Below, in pieces: positions 19,302 through 28,332 of a stretch of DNA of 63,886 nucleotides (positions within the stretch are counted from its first letter, which is position 1; each line of letters opens with the position of its first letter). Made by a program: the position numbers and the translations under genes. Origin of the DNA: an uncultured Colwellia sp. (GTDB lineage: Bacteria > Pseudomonadota > Gammaproteobacteria > Enterobacterales > Alteromonadaceae); the NCBI GenBank assembly GCA_913049915.1, contig CAJWZC010000011.1:1-63886 (forward strand). Reading direction: 5' to 3'. The notes beneath the pieces were generated by a model. That model was not told the DNA's origin and did not search any database. It saw only the letters and a program-made list of their open reading frames with translations.

Positions 19302-20106
19302 GAGTTACTCCATGATCTAGGCCATTAAGAAAAGTGGAACCTTTTTGATACAACCTTACCCCTGAAAATAAATGTCCCTGTTGATTGCAAAGATCATTTA
19401 GCTGGCTTGATAAATGCGATAGAGCAGGGGAGGCAGGTATTTCATCTAATTCAACAAATATGCCCTGAAGGGTAATGCGGCAACGAACATTTTCAATGGT
19501 TGGAAATAATTTTCGTGTTCTAACCTCTACATCATCAATAAATACCATATCTTGTGCTTTAATACTGATGCCAGTTTCGACACGACTTGCTAAACAGGGT
19601 TGAGCGGCCAAACACTGTAAATCATTTAAATTATAGTGTTTAGCGATTCGATAAATATCAGCTTTATTAATACCGGCTTCAACATAGGGATGTTTTACCT
19701 GTAATTCTTTTGCCGCTTCTAATCCTGGTCTGAAATCTTTGAGGTCGTCTAAATTTGTTCCTGAAAATATTTGCCCAGAGCTATGTTCTGCTATACGACT
19801 ATATAAGTTACTTTTGCAAAAATAACAGCGATTTACTGGGTTTTTAAGATAGTTTTCATCAGAGAATTCACCAGCATTGACCTGTTTAAATAGCCATTTT
19901 TGACTTTGTGCATAGTGTTTAATTCTTGCCAAAGCAGATTCCGGCACGGCAGGAGAACAGGCATGTACCACAGTCACTTGTGCAGTAGAAAATTTATGTG
20001 CCAAATAAGCCAACACCATGCTGTCTATACCGCCGCTAACCGCGACAGAGAATTGCTCAAACTGGTCAAAGTACTGGATTAGTCTAGTTATTTTTTGTGT
20101 AGTCAT
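19294..20106 (-). CDS. larE: LarE, pyridinium-3,5-bisthiocarboxylate synthase (three-cysteine type)
   Basis: 270 aa from the ATG at 20106, which has GGAG upstream and lies 19 bp after larC. A start at 20196 would overlap larC and add 30 unrelated residues. LarE is an ATP-using sulfur transferase that turns the two carboxylates of the pincer precursor into thiocarboxylates. The PP-loop SGGIDS is at about 24-29. Cys94 and Cys97 (CYFC) and Cys171 (PCLASR) give three cysteines, the arrangement reported for [4Fe-4S] LarE proteins that need not sacrifice their own cysteine. The cluster itself is inferred. Confidence 0.92.
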   Translation of the reverse strand: MTTQKITRLIQYFDQFEQFSVAVSGGIDSMVLAYLAHKFSTAQVTVVHACSPAVPESALARIKHYAQSQKWLFKQVNAGEFSDENYLKNPVNRCYFCKSNLYSRIAEHSSGQIFSGTNLDDLKDFRPGLEAAKELQVKHPYVEAGINKADIYRIAKHYNLNDLQCLAAQPCLASRVETGISIKAQDMVFIDDVEVRTRKLFPTIENVRCRITLQGIFVELDEIPASPALSHLSSQLNDLCNQQGHLFSGVRLYQKGSTFLNGLDHGVTHG

Positions 20107-20125
20107 ATTTACATCTCCAGAATAA

Positions 20126-21430
20126 TTATAATGATTCAGTTGTATTTTTGATGGCTCTGCGTTTTGCCAATGTTGAAAAATTGTGAAGCTGATCATGCTC
20201 TATTTTGGTAGTGGTAGTGCCGTCGGGGCGAATAACGCTTTTACAAGACTGATTGTTATATTCTGTTAGTTGTCTGGATAAATGCTGGCGAGTTTCAAAG
20301 CGATATCTCAAACCTATGGTGGTTGTTTGTATAAAACATTGTTTAATAATATTTTGGTAATCGCTGGTGGATACTAGTATTTTAACTATCTCTACTGCTC
20401 GATTTTTTTTGCCTCTAGCGGTTTGCGACACAACATCAAGTACGCCCATTTCTGCTCTTAATAAATCAAGTGACAAGGCCAGTTCTTCACCGGTCATATC
20501 ATCAATATCAAACTCTATTACCACCACAGTGCCTTGCTGATTACTTGCACTATTCGCTTTTTCAAACGATAAAACACGTAATATATTTGGCATGCCTGGG
20601 AATTCTTTGGTGCCTAAACCATATCCACTCGTTTTCAGCTTACCTTGAGGCTGACCTGAGAGTAATAAGCTTTCAGATAAATAGCATAAAATTGCCGCAC
20701 CCGTTGGGGTAATTCGCTCGCCTTTAATGCCGTCATCAATAAACTCAAAATCCTTTAATATTTCCGTTGTTGCCGGTGCCGGTACAGGTATCAATCCGTG
20801 CTGTGTATAAACTAAACCACCACCAATGGGTAATTTTGAAGTGCTCCAGTTGACGCTAGCTAAGGCATTTAAAATTACGGCACTTGCCACCACATCCATT
20901 AATGAATCCCAATCAGCCAACTCATGAAAATGTACATCAGCTAACGTTTTTCCATGTATTTTGGCTTCTGCTTTGGCAATTATCGTCAGTAGCTCAATGG
21001 CAATATCTAGAATACTGCTGTCGAGTTGACTATCCGTTAGCAACTGACATAAATATTGGTAGCTGGTTTCATGTTTATGCCCATGATTGTGATTGTGGGC
21101 ATGACTTTCATTATCATGGCTATGGCTTTGATGGTTGTGCTCATGTTCATGTGAGTGGCTATGAGCATGTTTGTCAGTATCTTGTGCAGCGGATGAAAAA
21201 TTATCTGCATCATCATCTTGCAAGAAAAACCTCAAGCCACTAATGCCGGCATTTATACCGGTCGATAAAATCGGTGTGCCAGTATTGGCGGGTAAAACTT
21301 TTGATAATGAAGCCATCACTATGGGGGTTAGCTCCTCAAAGGCATCTAACATCCCAGCAATAAACATATCACCGGCAATACCACCGACTATATCTAGGTG
21401 GATGTGATAAATATTTGAATAACTACTCAT
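20126..21430 (-). CDS. larC: LarC, CTP-dependent nickel insertase with His-rich segment
   Basis: A 434-aa single-chain LarC, with both the N- and C-terminal parts in one frame; in Lactobacillus plantarum these are split and joined by frameshifting. LarC inserts nickel into the bisthiolated nucleotide to complete the pincer cofactor. The N-terminus shows HLDIVGGIAGDMFIAGML. Residues 88-120 contain 15 histidines in alternating HSHSHEHEHNH-like runs, a likely nickel store. The C-terminal part has VVIEFDIDDMTGEEL (about 307-321). It lies 15 bp after larA and 19 bp before larE. Confidence 0.93.
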   Translation of the reverse strand: MSSYSNIYHIHLDIVGGIAGDMFIAGMLDAFEELTPIVMASLSKVLPANTGTPILSTGINAGISGLRFFLQDDDADNFSSAAQDTDKHAHSHSHEHEHNHQSHSHDNESHAHNHNHGHKHETSYQYLCQLLTDSQLDSSILDIAIELLTIIAKAEAKIHGKTLADVHFHELADWDSLMDVVASAVILNALASVNWSTSKLPIGGGLVYTQHGLIPVPAPATTEILKDFEFIDDGIKGERITPTGAAILCYLSESLLLSGQPQGKLKTSGYGLGTKEFPGMPNILRVLSFEKANSASNQQGTVVVIEFDIDDMTGEELALSLDLLRAEMGVLDVVSQTARGKKNRAVEIVKILVSTSDYQNIIKQCFIQTTTIGLRYRFETRQHLSRQLTEYNNQSCKSVIRPDGTTTTKIEHDQLHNFSTLAKRRAIKNTTESL

Positions 21431-21445
21431 GATAAATATTCCAAG

Positions 21446-22741
21446 CTATTTACCACGCTGCAAAAAACTGGATTTTGTTGCCCACAAACCCAGAGCCGGA
21501 TTACTGACATAGAATACTTCTTCACCATTGTCTAAAGTATTCCAACCATTTTCCAAACTATCGAGCGGATATATTTTTAACATATCGTCTAGGTGGCAAT
21601 ATTGGTAATTAACGGATTCAATTTCTTCCTGGCTAACGCCATCACCCGGACAATAGGTTACTTTGAAGCGATTATTTGTTGTGCCATGGATCAAATGAGC
21701 CGCCGCCGATAAATTGCTGGCTAAGATTGGGTTGGCCTGAACTGCCGCTAAGGTTTCATCGGTAGTTTTATAACCAAATGCACGGATCAACTTATCGATT
21801 TCACTGTCTTCACCAAATCTATTCAGTCCGGGAGCCAATACAATCAGCTCGCCATCATCGGCCATCGCCATGCGTGTTCGGTAAATGGCTTTGTTGCCTA
21901 ACCAGGTCGTCTTAAACTCATTTGGATCCAAATAAACAATGGCTTTCTTGATGGGTTTATCCAGTAAATTCAAATTAAGTTGCTGACTTAATTTACATGC
22001 TTGCTCATAGGTATTGTCGTCGTTACCACAAAACAGCCCTTGCAGGGCTAGCTTACCCGACTTTTTCCCCAGTACGGTTAATATAAATTCAATCGGCAAA
22101 TGACGTAAATAAGCATCATATCCCTCATTGAGGGCTTGTCGAACCGGACTTGACGTTCTGCCCATTATGCGTTCCATACCATAAACCGCGCCTAAAAAGT
22201 GTGATTTATGTATGGTATCTTCACCGCCTACACCTATAAGTACGTTTTTGGTATAGTTAGCCATACCAATAACTTCGTGTGGCACTATCTGCCCTACGGA
22301 AACAATGAGATCCCAATCTTCTTCCACCAACAGCTTGTTCACGGCAATTTCCATGGTGCAGTCTAATTTTCCTTCAGACAATTGTGCCATGCGTCCACTG
22401 CTTATCTCGCCCATTTTTACAACGTCGGTGCGCCATTGATGAGGCAAAAATAACTCTTTTGGAATATCAGTGCCAAACATTGTATCGATATGGCTGTCGG
22501 ACATAGGTTCATGGGTACCTAAGGCAGGCAAAAAGAAAATTTCAGCCCTATCTTTCAATTGATGATATAGATATGAAGTGATAAAGCCTGCTTTAGAATA
22601 AAAGCGCGTGATGTCAGGGGGTAATATCAATATGCGTTTTGCTTTTAAAGCTTTCTGCTGAATAAAGTCATCTAAAATCGCGCGTAAGTCATCGTCTGAT
22701 AGGGTTAACTCAGTATCGACTTTATGGATAGGGTATGTCAT
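21446..22741 (-). CDS. larA: LarA-family nickel-pincer 2-hydroxyacid racemase/epimerase
   Basis: 431 aa. LarA enzymes move a hydride from C2 of an alpha-hydroxyacid to the nickel-pincer cofactor and back, inverting C2. The catalytic set can be lined up: His77 (LGTHEP), His155 (VPHEVIG), Lys165 (ten residues later, cofactor attachment) and His181 (26 after His155, nickel ligand). The 10 and 26 spacings equal those of Lactobacillus LarA (H174, K184, H200). It overlaps gntK by 4 bp. With gluconokinase in front and mannonate genes nearby, a sugar acid such as gluconate/mannonate is a better substrate guess than lactate; this is inference. Confidence 0.88.
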   Translation of the reverse strand: MTYPIHKVDTELTLSDDDLRAILDDFIQQKALKAKRILILPPDITRFYSKAGFITSYLYHQLKDRAEIFFLPALGTHEPMSDSHIDTMFGTDIPKELFLPHQWRTDVVKMGEISSGRMAQLSEGKLDCTMEIAVNKLLVEEDWDLIVSVGQIVPHEVIGMANYTKNVLIGVGGEDTIHKSHFLGAVYGMERIMGRTSSPVRQALNEGYDAYLRHLPIEFILTVLGKKSGKLALQGLFCGNDDNTYEQACKLSQQLNLNLLDKPIKKAIVYLDPNEFKTTWLGNKAIYRTRMAMADDGELIVLAPGLNRFGEDSEIDKLIRAFGYKTTDETLAAVQANPILASNLSAAAHLIHGTTNNRFKVTYCPGDGVSQEEIESVNYQYCHLDDMLKIYPLDSLENGWNTLDNGEEVFYVSNPALGLWATKSSFLQRGK

Positions 22742-23223
22742 ACGTTAATCGCCTTGAATATAGTTGCTACAATCTCGTCTACGGTATTTTCAATGGAAAT
22801 TAAGATTGCGCCTTTAGGTTCTTCCAGTGTCTGCAATTGGCTTTGTAATAAAGCCGAAGACATAAAATGCATTGTTCTATTTGATAACCTTTGTGCAAGT
22901 GTCTTTTCATCACCTTTAAGGTAAATAAATTGAATGCGGTTAGGTAATGTAGAAGTCAATGCATCTCGGTAACATTGTTTTAGTGCTGAACAAGCTAGCA
23001 CCGCACCGCCTGACGCATTCCAGTCAACCATGTGATTTGCTAATAAACCTAACCAAGGGCTACGGTCGTGGTCCGTTAATGCAATACTGCTAGCCATTTT
23101 TTCTTTATTAAGGTCAGTGTGAAAATCATCTGCGTCATAAAAGGAAATATTGAGCTGTTGTGCTAACATTTCACCGACGGTTGATTTTCCACAGCCGCTA
23201 ACGCCCATAACGACATAAATCAT
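22738..23223 (-). CDS. gntK: Gluconokinase
   Basis: A 161-aa GntK-type kinase that phosphorylates D-gluconate to 6-phosphogluconate. The P-loop GVSGCGKST is at residues 8-16, followed by YDADDFHTDLNKEKM (about 34-48), the substrate-binding region, and HDRSPWL. The C-terminus (LLQSQLQTLEEP) also fits. It is the first gene of the operon running through larA, larC, larE, larB and the nickel transporter. Two likely GntR operators lie 150-240 bp upstream. Its product feeds Gnd, encoded 5 kb away. Confidence 0.94.
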   Translation of the reverse strand: MIYVVMGVSGCGKSTVGEMLAQQLNISFYDADDFHTDLNKEKMASSIALTDHDRSPWLGLLANHMVDWNASGGAVLACSALKQCYRDALTSTLPNRIQFIYLKGDEKTLAQRLSNRTMHFMSSALLQSQLQTLEEPKGAILISIENTVDEIVATIFKAINV

Positions 23224-23385
23224 TTTTATCTCCTTTCTAAACCAGAATCCGATAGGCCACTTCGATTAACTAAAGGTCAATTTAGTTTGGCAAAAATCAT
23301 TTGGTGTAGTTACTTAAGTCACTATCGCCAATAAAAAATAAATTCTACATAAAGTAGAGGTATTATAGGACGAATAATCGTTACC

Positions 23386-23403
23386 ATTTGTCCTGACCAA
23401 TTT
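23386..23403. promoter_or_regulatory. Likely GntR operator upstream of gntK-lar (proximal)
   Basis: The core TTGTCCTGACCAA matches the regional palindrome TTGGTCNGACCAA, best in its right half. It lies about 165 bp upstream of the gntK start. Confidence 0.5.
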
Positions 23404-23441
23404 AATTTATGGTATATCTATAATTAACTACTGTCAAGCTC

Positions 23442-23454
23442 TTGGCCTGACCAA
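23442..23454. promoter_or_regulatory. Likely GntR operator upstream of gntK-lar (distal)
   Basis: TTGGCCTGACCAA is nearly a perfect palindrome and one of the best matches in the window. It lies about 50 bp from the proximal site. Confidence 0.6.
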
Positions 23455-23964
23455 TTTCGTGGTAGGAATTTGATTGTTTCTAGGTGGTAGTTAAATTTAT
23501 ATCTGGTAGAAACATTTTATATTATTGAAAGAGCTATATATAAAGGAAGGTTTTCCTAGTTACTATAATAGATGATGAACAACTATTCAGTAGTTTATAG
23601 TTTTGTCATCGAGTAATAATGAAAATTAGAATGTCATTATCATTTGATTTGAGCTAAATTATTATTTTACCATTGGTAAGGTTGTTTTTTTTGATATTGG
23701 CATGGCCAAAATGACGTAAAAGTGTTTAGCTGTATAAGCGCAGTACTTGACTATCAAATATTTACTACGTTTCTGGTTGTTTAGGTTGCTGAGCAGAAAC
23801 GTATCAAGATATAGCTGTTTATCATATAATTTATTGAAAGCAGCCGACATTGCACTCATTCAAACCAAGAATGGCGGCTGTAATTATATAAAGCTGTTAG
23901 AGGGGAGTTTCCTACAAAAAATCAATTAAGAACAATTGCACATATTAACAGAAAAATTGAAGCG
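23455..23964. other. Intergenic stretch without a recognisable gene
   Basis: About 510 bp between the gntK operators and the end of uxuB. It is very AT-rich with only short open frames lacking family signatures. A near-palindrome TTACCATTGGTAA lies at about 23667. No clear terminator for uxuB was found. Confidence 0.4.
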
Positions 23965-25464
23965 TTAAAGTGAACGTATCAATGTGCTTAGCTGGTTTTT
24001 TGTGGTGCTACGTATTTCTTTTAAGTGCCCGGTTAGCTGCTTAATAATTATGTCGTTTTTGACAAAGTCATTACCAAAAATTGACTCTATCGCCAAAAAA
24101 CTATTAACGACTTCGGTTACATCATTACTTAAAACCCCAGTTATTTCATTAAAGTGGTTGGCCATAGGGTCTATAATTTCTTGATTGTTTTTTACTGCTT
24201 GGCAAATAAATTCAAACCAACTTGCTAATGAAAAGCAAAGTAATTTTGTCGAACGATTAAGCTGTATATTATCTCGAATAATAGGTAAAAGACGCATTTG
24301 TAATTTTTGTGAACCATCCCATGCTATTTGTGCCAATAAATGGCGAATAGAAGGGTTTAGAAAGCGCTGAATAATTTCATCGGCATAAACTTTTACATCC
24401 ATTTCTTTTGGTGGTGTAAACGAGCCAATAATTTCATTCTGGGCAAGCTTAGATATAAATTGAAAAAAGTCTTTATCACTGATGGCATCAAATACAGTTT
24501 CAAAGCCAGCTAACGAACCGGCGTAAGCTAAAGTTGAGTGCAAGCAGTTCAGTAGTCTTAGTTTTGCATGCTCAAAGCCTTCAACATCGTCAGTAAAAAT
24601 AACGCCTACTTTTCCCCAGTCAGGGCGTTCACCCTGCCAATTGTTTTCGATAACCCATTGAGAGAAATCTTCTCTTTGTATTGGCCAATTATCTTGGGCA
24701 TTAATGGCTTTTGATACTGATTCGACGGTATAATTTTCGGTTTTAGGGGTAATACTGTCAACCATGGCATTTGGAAAGGCAACATTGTCGCTAATCCATG
24801 TCTTAAGCTGGTCATCAAGCTGCTCGGCATAATCTAAAACGGCACGGCGAAGTTTATCGCCATTACCTGAAACGTTATCGCAGCTTAATACATTAAATGC
24901 ACTCGTACCGTTCATCCTTCTTTGTTTAAGTGATTCGACGATAAAACCAATGGCACTTATTGGCTTGATTGGGTTGGCTAAGTCATGTTTGATGTCTTCG
25001 TGGTTTAAATCTAATGAACCGTCAGACGCCAAGCAATAGCCTTTTTCTGTGATGGTAAGTGTAACAAGCTTAGTGGTTGCGGCTGACATACGGGTAATAA
25101 CGTCATCAGATTGTTTATTGGCGACCAAAATTTCTTTTATACTACCAATAACTTGATAGCGAGTGTTTTGGTCTAAAACAGCTAGAGTATATAAGTAATC
25201 TTGTTGCTGTAATACTTCTTGCGCGATAGCGCTACGCAGTGATACTCCACAAATGCCCCAATTTCCACCTGATAAATTCATCGCATTTTCGGTGTACACA
25301 GCTTGATGCGCCCGATGAAAAGCACCAGGACCTAGATGAACAATACCTATCTCTGTATTTTCTCTATCATATTGTGGGGTGGCAATAGCGGCTATGCTTG
25401 CTACTTGCGTTAAATTTTCTTGAGTTAGTTTTTTTTTAGCTGATTTATTTTGAGATAGGTTCAT
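23965..25464 (-). CDS. uxuB: D-fructuronate (mannonate) oxidoreductase, UxuB-like
   Basis: About 499 aa from the ATG at 25464, 10 bp after kdgK. An upstream in-frame ATG lies inside kdgK and adds 30 atypical residues. It belongs to the polyol-specific long-chain dehydrogenases: the NAD-binding LGPGAFHRAHQAVY is near the N-terminus and the conserved KLRLLNCLHSTLAY lies mid-protein. It reduces D-fructuronate to D-mannonate. The family also includes tagaturonate reductase and mannitol dehydrogenase, but uxaC and uxuA nearby and the lack of uxaA favour fructuronate. Confidence 0.88.
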   Translation of the reverse strand: MNLSQNKSAKKKLTQENLTQVASIAAIATPQYDRENTEIGIVHLGPGAFHRAHQAVYTENAMNLSGGNWGICGVSLRSAIAQEVLQQQDYLYTLAVLDQNTRYQVIGSIKEILVANKQSDDVITRMSAATTKLVTLTITEKGYCLASDGSLDLNHEDIKHDLANPIKPISAIGFIVESLKQRRMNGTSAFNVLSCDNVSGNGDKLRRAVLDYAEQLDDQLKTWISDNVAFPNAMVDSITPKTENYTVESVSKAINAQDNWPIQREDFSQWVIENNWQGERPDWGKVGVIFTDDVEGFEHAKLRLLNCLHSTLAYAGSLAGFETVFDAISDKDFFQFISKLAQNEIIGSFTPPKEMDVKVYADEIIQRFLNPSIRHLLAQIAWDGSQKLQMRLLPIIRDNIQLNRSTKLLCFSLASWFEFICQAVKNNQEIIDPMANHFNEITGVLSNDVTEVVNSFLAIESIFGNDFVKNDIIIKQLTGHLKEIRSTTKNQLSTLIRSL

Positions 25465-25474
25465 GTTATTAATT

Positions 25475-26431
25475 TCACTTGTTTTTTGTCGAATTGAACA
25501 TGCTAGTAAGGCTTTTCTTGAGCTTAGACAATTGTGTGGGTTGAAGAACGCCACCTTTAATACTTAATACTTGGCTGGCAGATTTAGCACCAAACTCTAT
25601 AGCATCCTTTGCAGTCAGTCCTGTTAATCGTGCGCTAATGTAGCCACCATTAAAGGTATCGCCTGCGCCTGTAGTATCAATTACATTTTTTGACGGGGTT
25701 ATCTTGATATTTTCAACTTGTTGCTTAGTGATTAAAAAACAATTCTGAGGACCATTTTTAACTACTATTTCCTTGGCTTCAATAGTGAGTAATCTCTTAA
25801 CTGCATTTTCAGTTGATGTTGCGCTAAAAAGAATTTCTTCTTCCTCATATCCAGGCAAATAGACATCAACAGTTGATAGAAATTCATCAATAGCTTTAAT
25901 TGCTGTGACTTTGTTTACCCATAGTTTTGGGCGATAATTGGGGTCAAAAATAACTTTACCACCTTGATTCCTATAATCAACAAGAAACAGGGTGAACATC
26001 ATTCGACATGTTTCACTCATGAGTGCAAGGGTAATACCGGTTAAATAAATACAATCGTGGCTTTCAACTTGTTTTAACAAGGGGAGTAGTAAGTCTTCAT
26101 TATTAAATAAAGCTTTTGCTGCAGAGTCGCTGCGCCAGTACTCGAAAAAACGCTCACCACTAGCATCATTACTTATCATGTAAAGGCCGGGGGATTTATT
26201 GATAACGGCTTCAGGCTCAAGTAAATGGATTTTTCGTTGCCGTGCATCCAGACGAATAATTTCTGCTGATTGCCCTTCACCTAAACTGGTAATATAGGTA
26301 GTGTTTATGTCAAGTCCGGCAAGAGTACACGCTGAGTTATAAGTATCACCAGAGATCCCTAGGGCAAAATTTCTTCCACTCAAGGGAGATAGCTCAAGCA
26401 TTATTTCTCCAATAATAGCAATATCAGTCAT
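25475..26431 (-). CDS. kdgK: 2-keto-3-deoxygluconate kinase
   Basis: A 318-aa PfkB-family sugar kinase. The GDTYNSA motif near the N-terminus (about 29-35), FDPNYRPKLW mid-protein (about 160-169) and the signature DTTGAGDTFNGGY (about 251-263) with the catalytic Asp are visible. KdgK phosphorylates 2-keto-3-deoxygluconate made by UxuA. No KDPG aldolase is in the window, so that step must be encoded elsewhere. It heads a kdgK-uxuB operon divergent from uxaC-uxuA. The start has AGAGG upstream. Confidence 0.92.
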   Translation of the reverse strand: MTDIAIIGEIMLELSPLSGRNFALGISGDTYNSACTLAGLDINTTYITSLGEGQSAEIIRLDARQRKIHLLEPEAVINKSPGLYMISNDASGERFFEYWRSDSAAKALFNNEDLLLPLLKQVESHDCIYLTGITLALMSETCRMMFTLFLVDYRNQGGKVIFDPNYRPKLWVNKVTAIKAIDEFLSTVDVYLPGYEEEEILFSATSTENAVKRLLTIEAKEIVVKNGPQNCFLITKQQVENIKITPSKNVIDTTGAGDTFNGGYISARLTGLTAKDAIEFGAKSASQVLSIKGGVLQPTQLSKLKKSLTSMFNSTKNK

Positions 26432-26875
26432 GGGTACCTCTATATAGTATTTAAAAATGGTTAGTTGTATCTTTGGTTATATTCTAAACGAAAATCAACC
26501 TACCTTACCAGTTTATTTTTTCTGTTATTTTAAAGAGCAGCATTGTCGAATCAAAAAATATTTTTTTACGCACTATTTTTATACTGATTTTATTGTTATT
26601 TTGTTGGTTTTATTCGATATATTTGGTTTGTATTTAAATATAAATGAAAGTTTAGTGGTTTTTAATTCATTTTAAAATTATTACTATTTAAAGTTATTGG
26701 ACTTACCAATAGTTTTTCTGCTATATTCGATTGTAATCATCAATACAAATAGTCATTTTGAATAAATGAGCAGTTATTATCCTCGCTAAAATCGAAAGCT
26801 AAATGAGTATTTGGTAAGATACATTTTTTGAGTACAAAAAGGTAAACTGTTAAAAGATAACTTGGAAAAATATTT
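26432..26875. other. Divergent control region between kdgK and uxaC
   Basis: A 444-bp, very AT-rich gap between two divergent uronate operons. It must hold both promoters. A palindrome ATTGGACTTACCAAT lies in it; otherwise only T-rich runs and short meaningless frames are seen. Confidence 0.6.
26697..26709. promoter_or_regulatory. Possible GntR operator upstream of uxaC
   Basis: TTGGACTTACCAA differs at two positions from TTGGTCTGACCAA and is symmetric in its arms. It is about 165 bp upstream of uxaC and 265 bp upstream of kdgK, so it could serve either operon. Confidence 0.5.
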
Positions 26876-28306
26876 ATGATAAAAAAACTAGTTCTACATC
26901 CAGACAGATTGTTTTCATCAGATGAAAATATTCGACAAGTTGCGCGGGTTTTGTACCAGAAGGTCAAAGATTTACCTATTATTAGCCCTCATGGCCATAC
27001 CGACCCGTCGTGGTTTTCTAACAATCTAGCTTTTGAAAATGCAACCGAGTTACTGATAAAGCCCGATCACTATGTGTTTCGCATGTTATATAGTCAGGGT
27101 GTCGCCTTAGAAGACTTAGGTCTTTCAAGCCAAGATACTGTTGATATAAATAAAATTAAAGTCGAAACTGACAGTCGAAAAATCTGGTATATTTTAGCTA
27201 AAAATTATTACTTATTTCGCGGTACGCCTTCAAGAATGTGGCTCGATACGGTCTTTTCTGAAGTTTTTGGCTTTGATGTTATCTTGTGCGAAGAAACGGC
27301 AGACCATTATTACGATACCATTAATGCGGCGTTGGCAACCGATGCCTTTAAGCCACGCGCATTGTTTGAGCGTTTTAAAATAGAATTACTTTCGACCACA
27401 GAATCACCGTTAAACTCCCTTGCAGATCACAAAGTGATTAATGACAGTTATTGGCAAGGGCGAGTCATTTCAGCTTATCGACCAGATCCGGTTATTGATC
27501 CAGAGTTTGAAGGATTTGTTAGTGCAATTAAAACCTTTGGTGAACTGACTGGTGAAGATACCTCGACATTTTCCGGCTATCTAGCTGCCCATCGAAATCG
27601 TCGATCGTATTTCAAAGCAACTGGAGTAACGTCAACCGATCATGGCCATCCAACCGCTAAAACAGCCGATCTTCCAAAAGCTGAAATAGAAGCTTTATAT
27701 GCCATCGTTATTTCAGGAAATTCCTCTCCCGAGCAGGCAGAATTATTCCGTGCTCATATGCTTACTGAAATGGCAGCGATGAGTATAGCAGATGGTTTAG
27801 TCATGCAATTACATCCAGGCGTTTCCCGTAACCATAACCAAGACGTTTTCAACCGTTTTGGTCGAGATAAGGGCGCGGATATTCCGGTGCAAACCAGTTA
27901 TGTTGAACAGTTAAAACCTTTACTTAATAAATATGGCACTAACACAGAATTAACCCTGATTTTGTTTACCCTAGATGAAACAAGTTATACCCGGGAATTA
28001 GCGCCTTTAGCAGGGCATTATCCTTGCTTACGTTTAGGTCCACCATGGTGGTTTCATGATAGTCCTGAAGGGATGCGTCGCTTCCGACAGCAAATGACTG
28101 AAACCGCAGGATTTTATAATACCGTCGGTTTTAACGATGATACTCGTGCCTTTTTGTCTATTCCTGCTCGTCACGATGTGGCGAGAAGAATGGATTGTAA
28201 TTGGCTTGCTGAATTAGTTTGTGATCATCGATTAGAGCTTGATGAAGCAGAAGAACTTGCGATTGAGTTAGCTTATAAGCTAGCAAAGAAAGCTTATAAA
28301 TTATAA
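26876..28306 (+). CDS. uxaC: Glucuronate isomerase (uronate isomerase)
   Basis: A 476-aa UxaC-family metal-dependent isomerase that converts D-glucuronate to D-fructuronate (and galacturonate to tagaturonate). The metal-binding ISPHGHTDPSWF is near residues 36-47, SADGLVMQLHPGVSRNHN-like sequence (SIADGLVMQLHPG) near 301-313, and GPPWWFHDSPEGMRRFR near the C-terminal third. Length matches the family. It is followed 26 bp later by uxuA, so the two are co-transcribed. It opens the hexuronate pathway encoded in this region. Confidence 0.96.
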   Translation: MIKKLVLHPDRLFSSDENIRQVARVLYQKVKDLPIISPHGHTDPSWFSNNLAFENATELLIKPDHYVFRMLYSQGVALEDLGLSSQDTVDINKIKVETDSRKIWYILAKNYYLFRGTPSRMWLDTVFSEVFGFDVILCEETADHYYDTINAALATDAFKPRALFERFKIELLSTTESPLNSLADHKVINDSYWQGRVISAYRPDPVIDPEFEGFVSAIKTFGELTGEDTSTFSGYLAAHRNRRSYFKATGVTSTDHGHPTAKTADLPKAEIEALYAIVISGNSSPEQAELFRAHMLTEMAAMSIADGLVMQLHPGVSRNHNQDVFNRFGRDKGADIPVQTSYVEQLKPLLNKYGTNTELTLILFTLDETSYTRELAPLAGHYPCLRLGPPWWFHDSPEGMRRFRQQMTETAGFYNTVGFNDDTRAFLSIPARHDVARRMDCNWLAELVCDHRLELDEAEELAIELAYKLAKKAYKL

Positions 28307-28332
28307 TGATGTACAGAAGTGGAGATTAAATA

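Noticed and set aside
20107-20196. Longer larE starting at 20196
   Set aside because: The extra 30 residues overlap larC and do not resemble LarE; the ATG at 20106 has a GGAG site and a normal 19-bp spacing.
23662-23929. Two overlapping 60-65 codon frames on opposite strands between gntK and uxuB
   Set aside because: Low-complexity AT-rich translations without motifs; both fit chance open frames in non-coding DNA.
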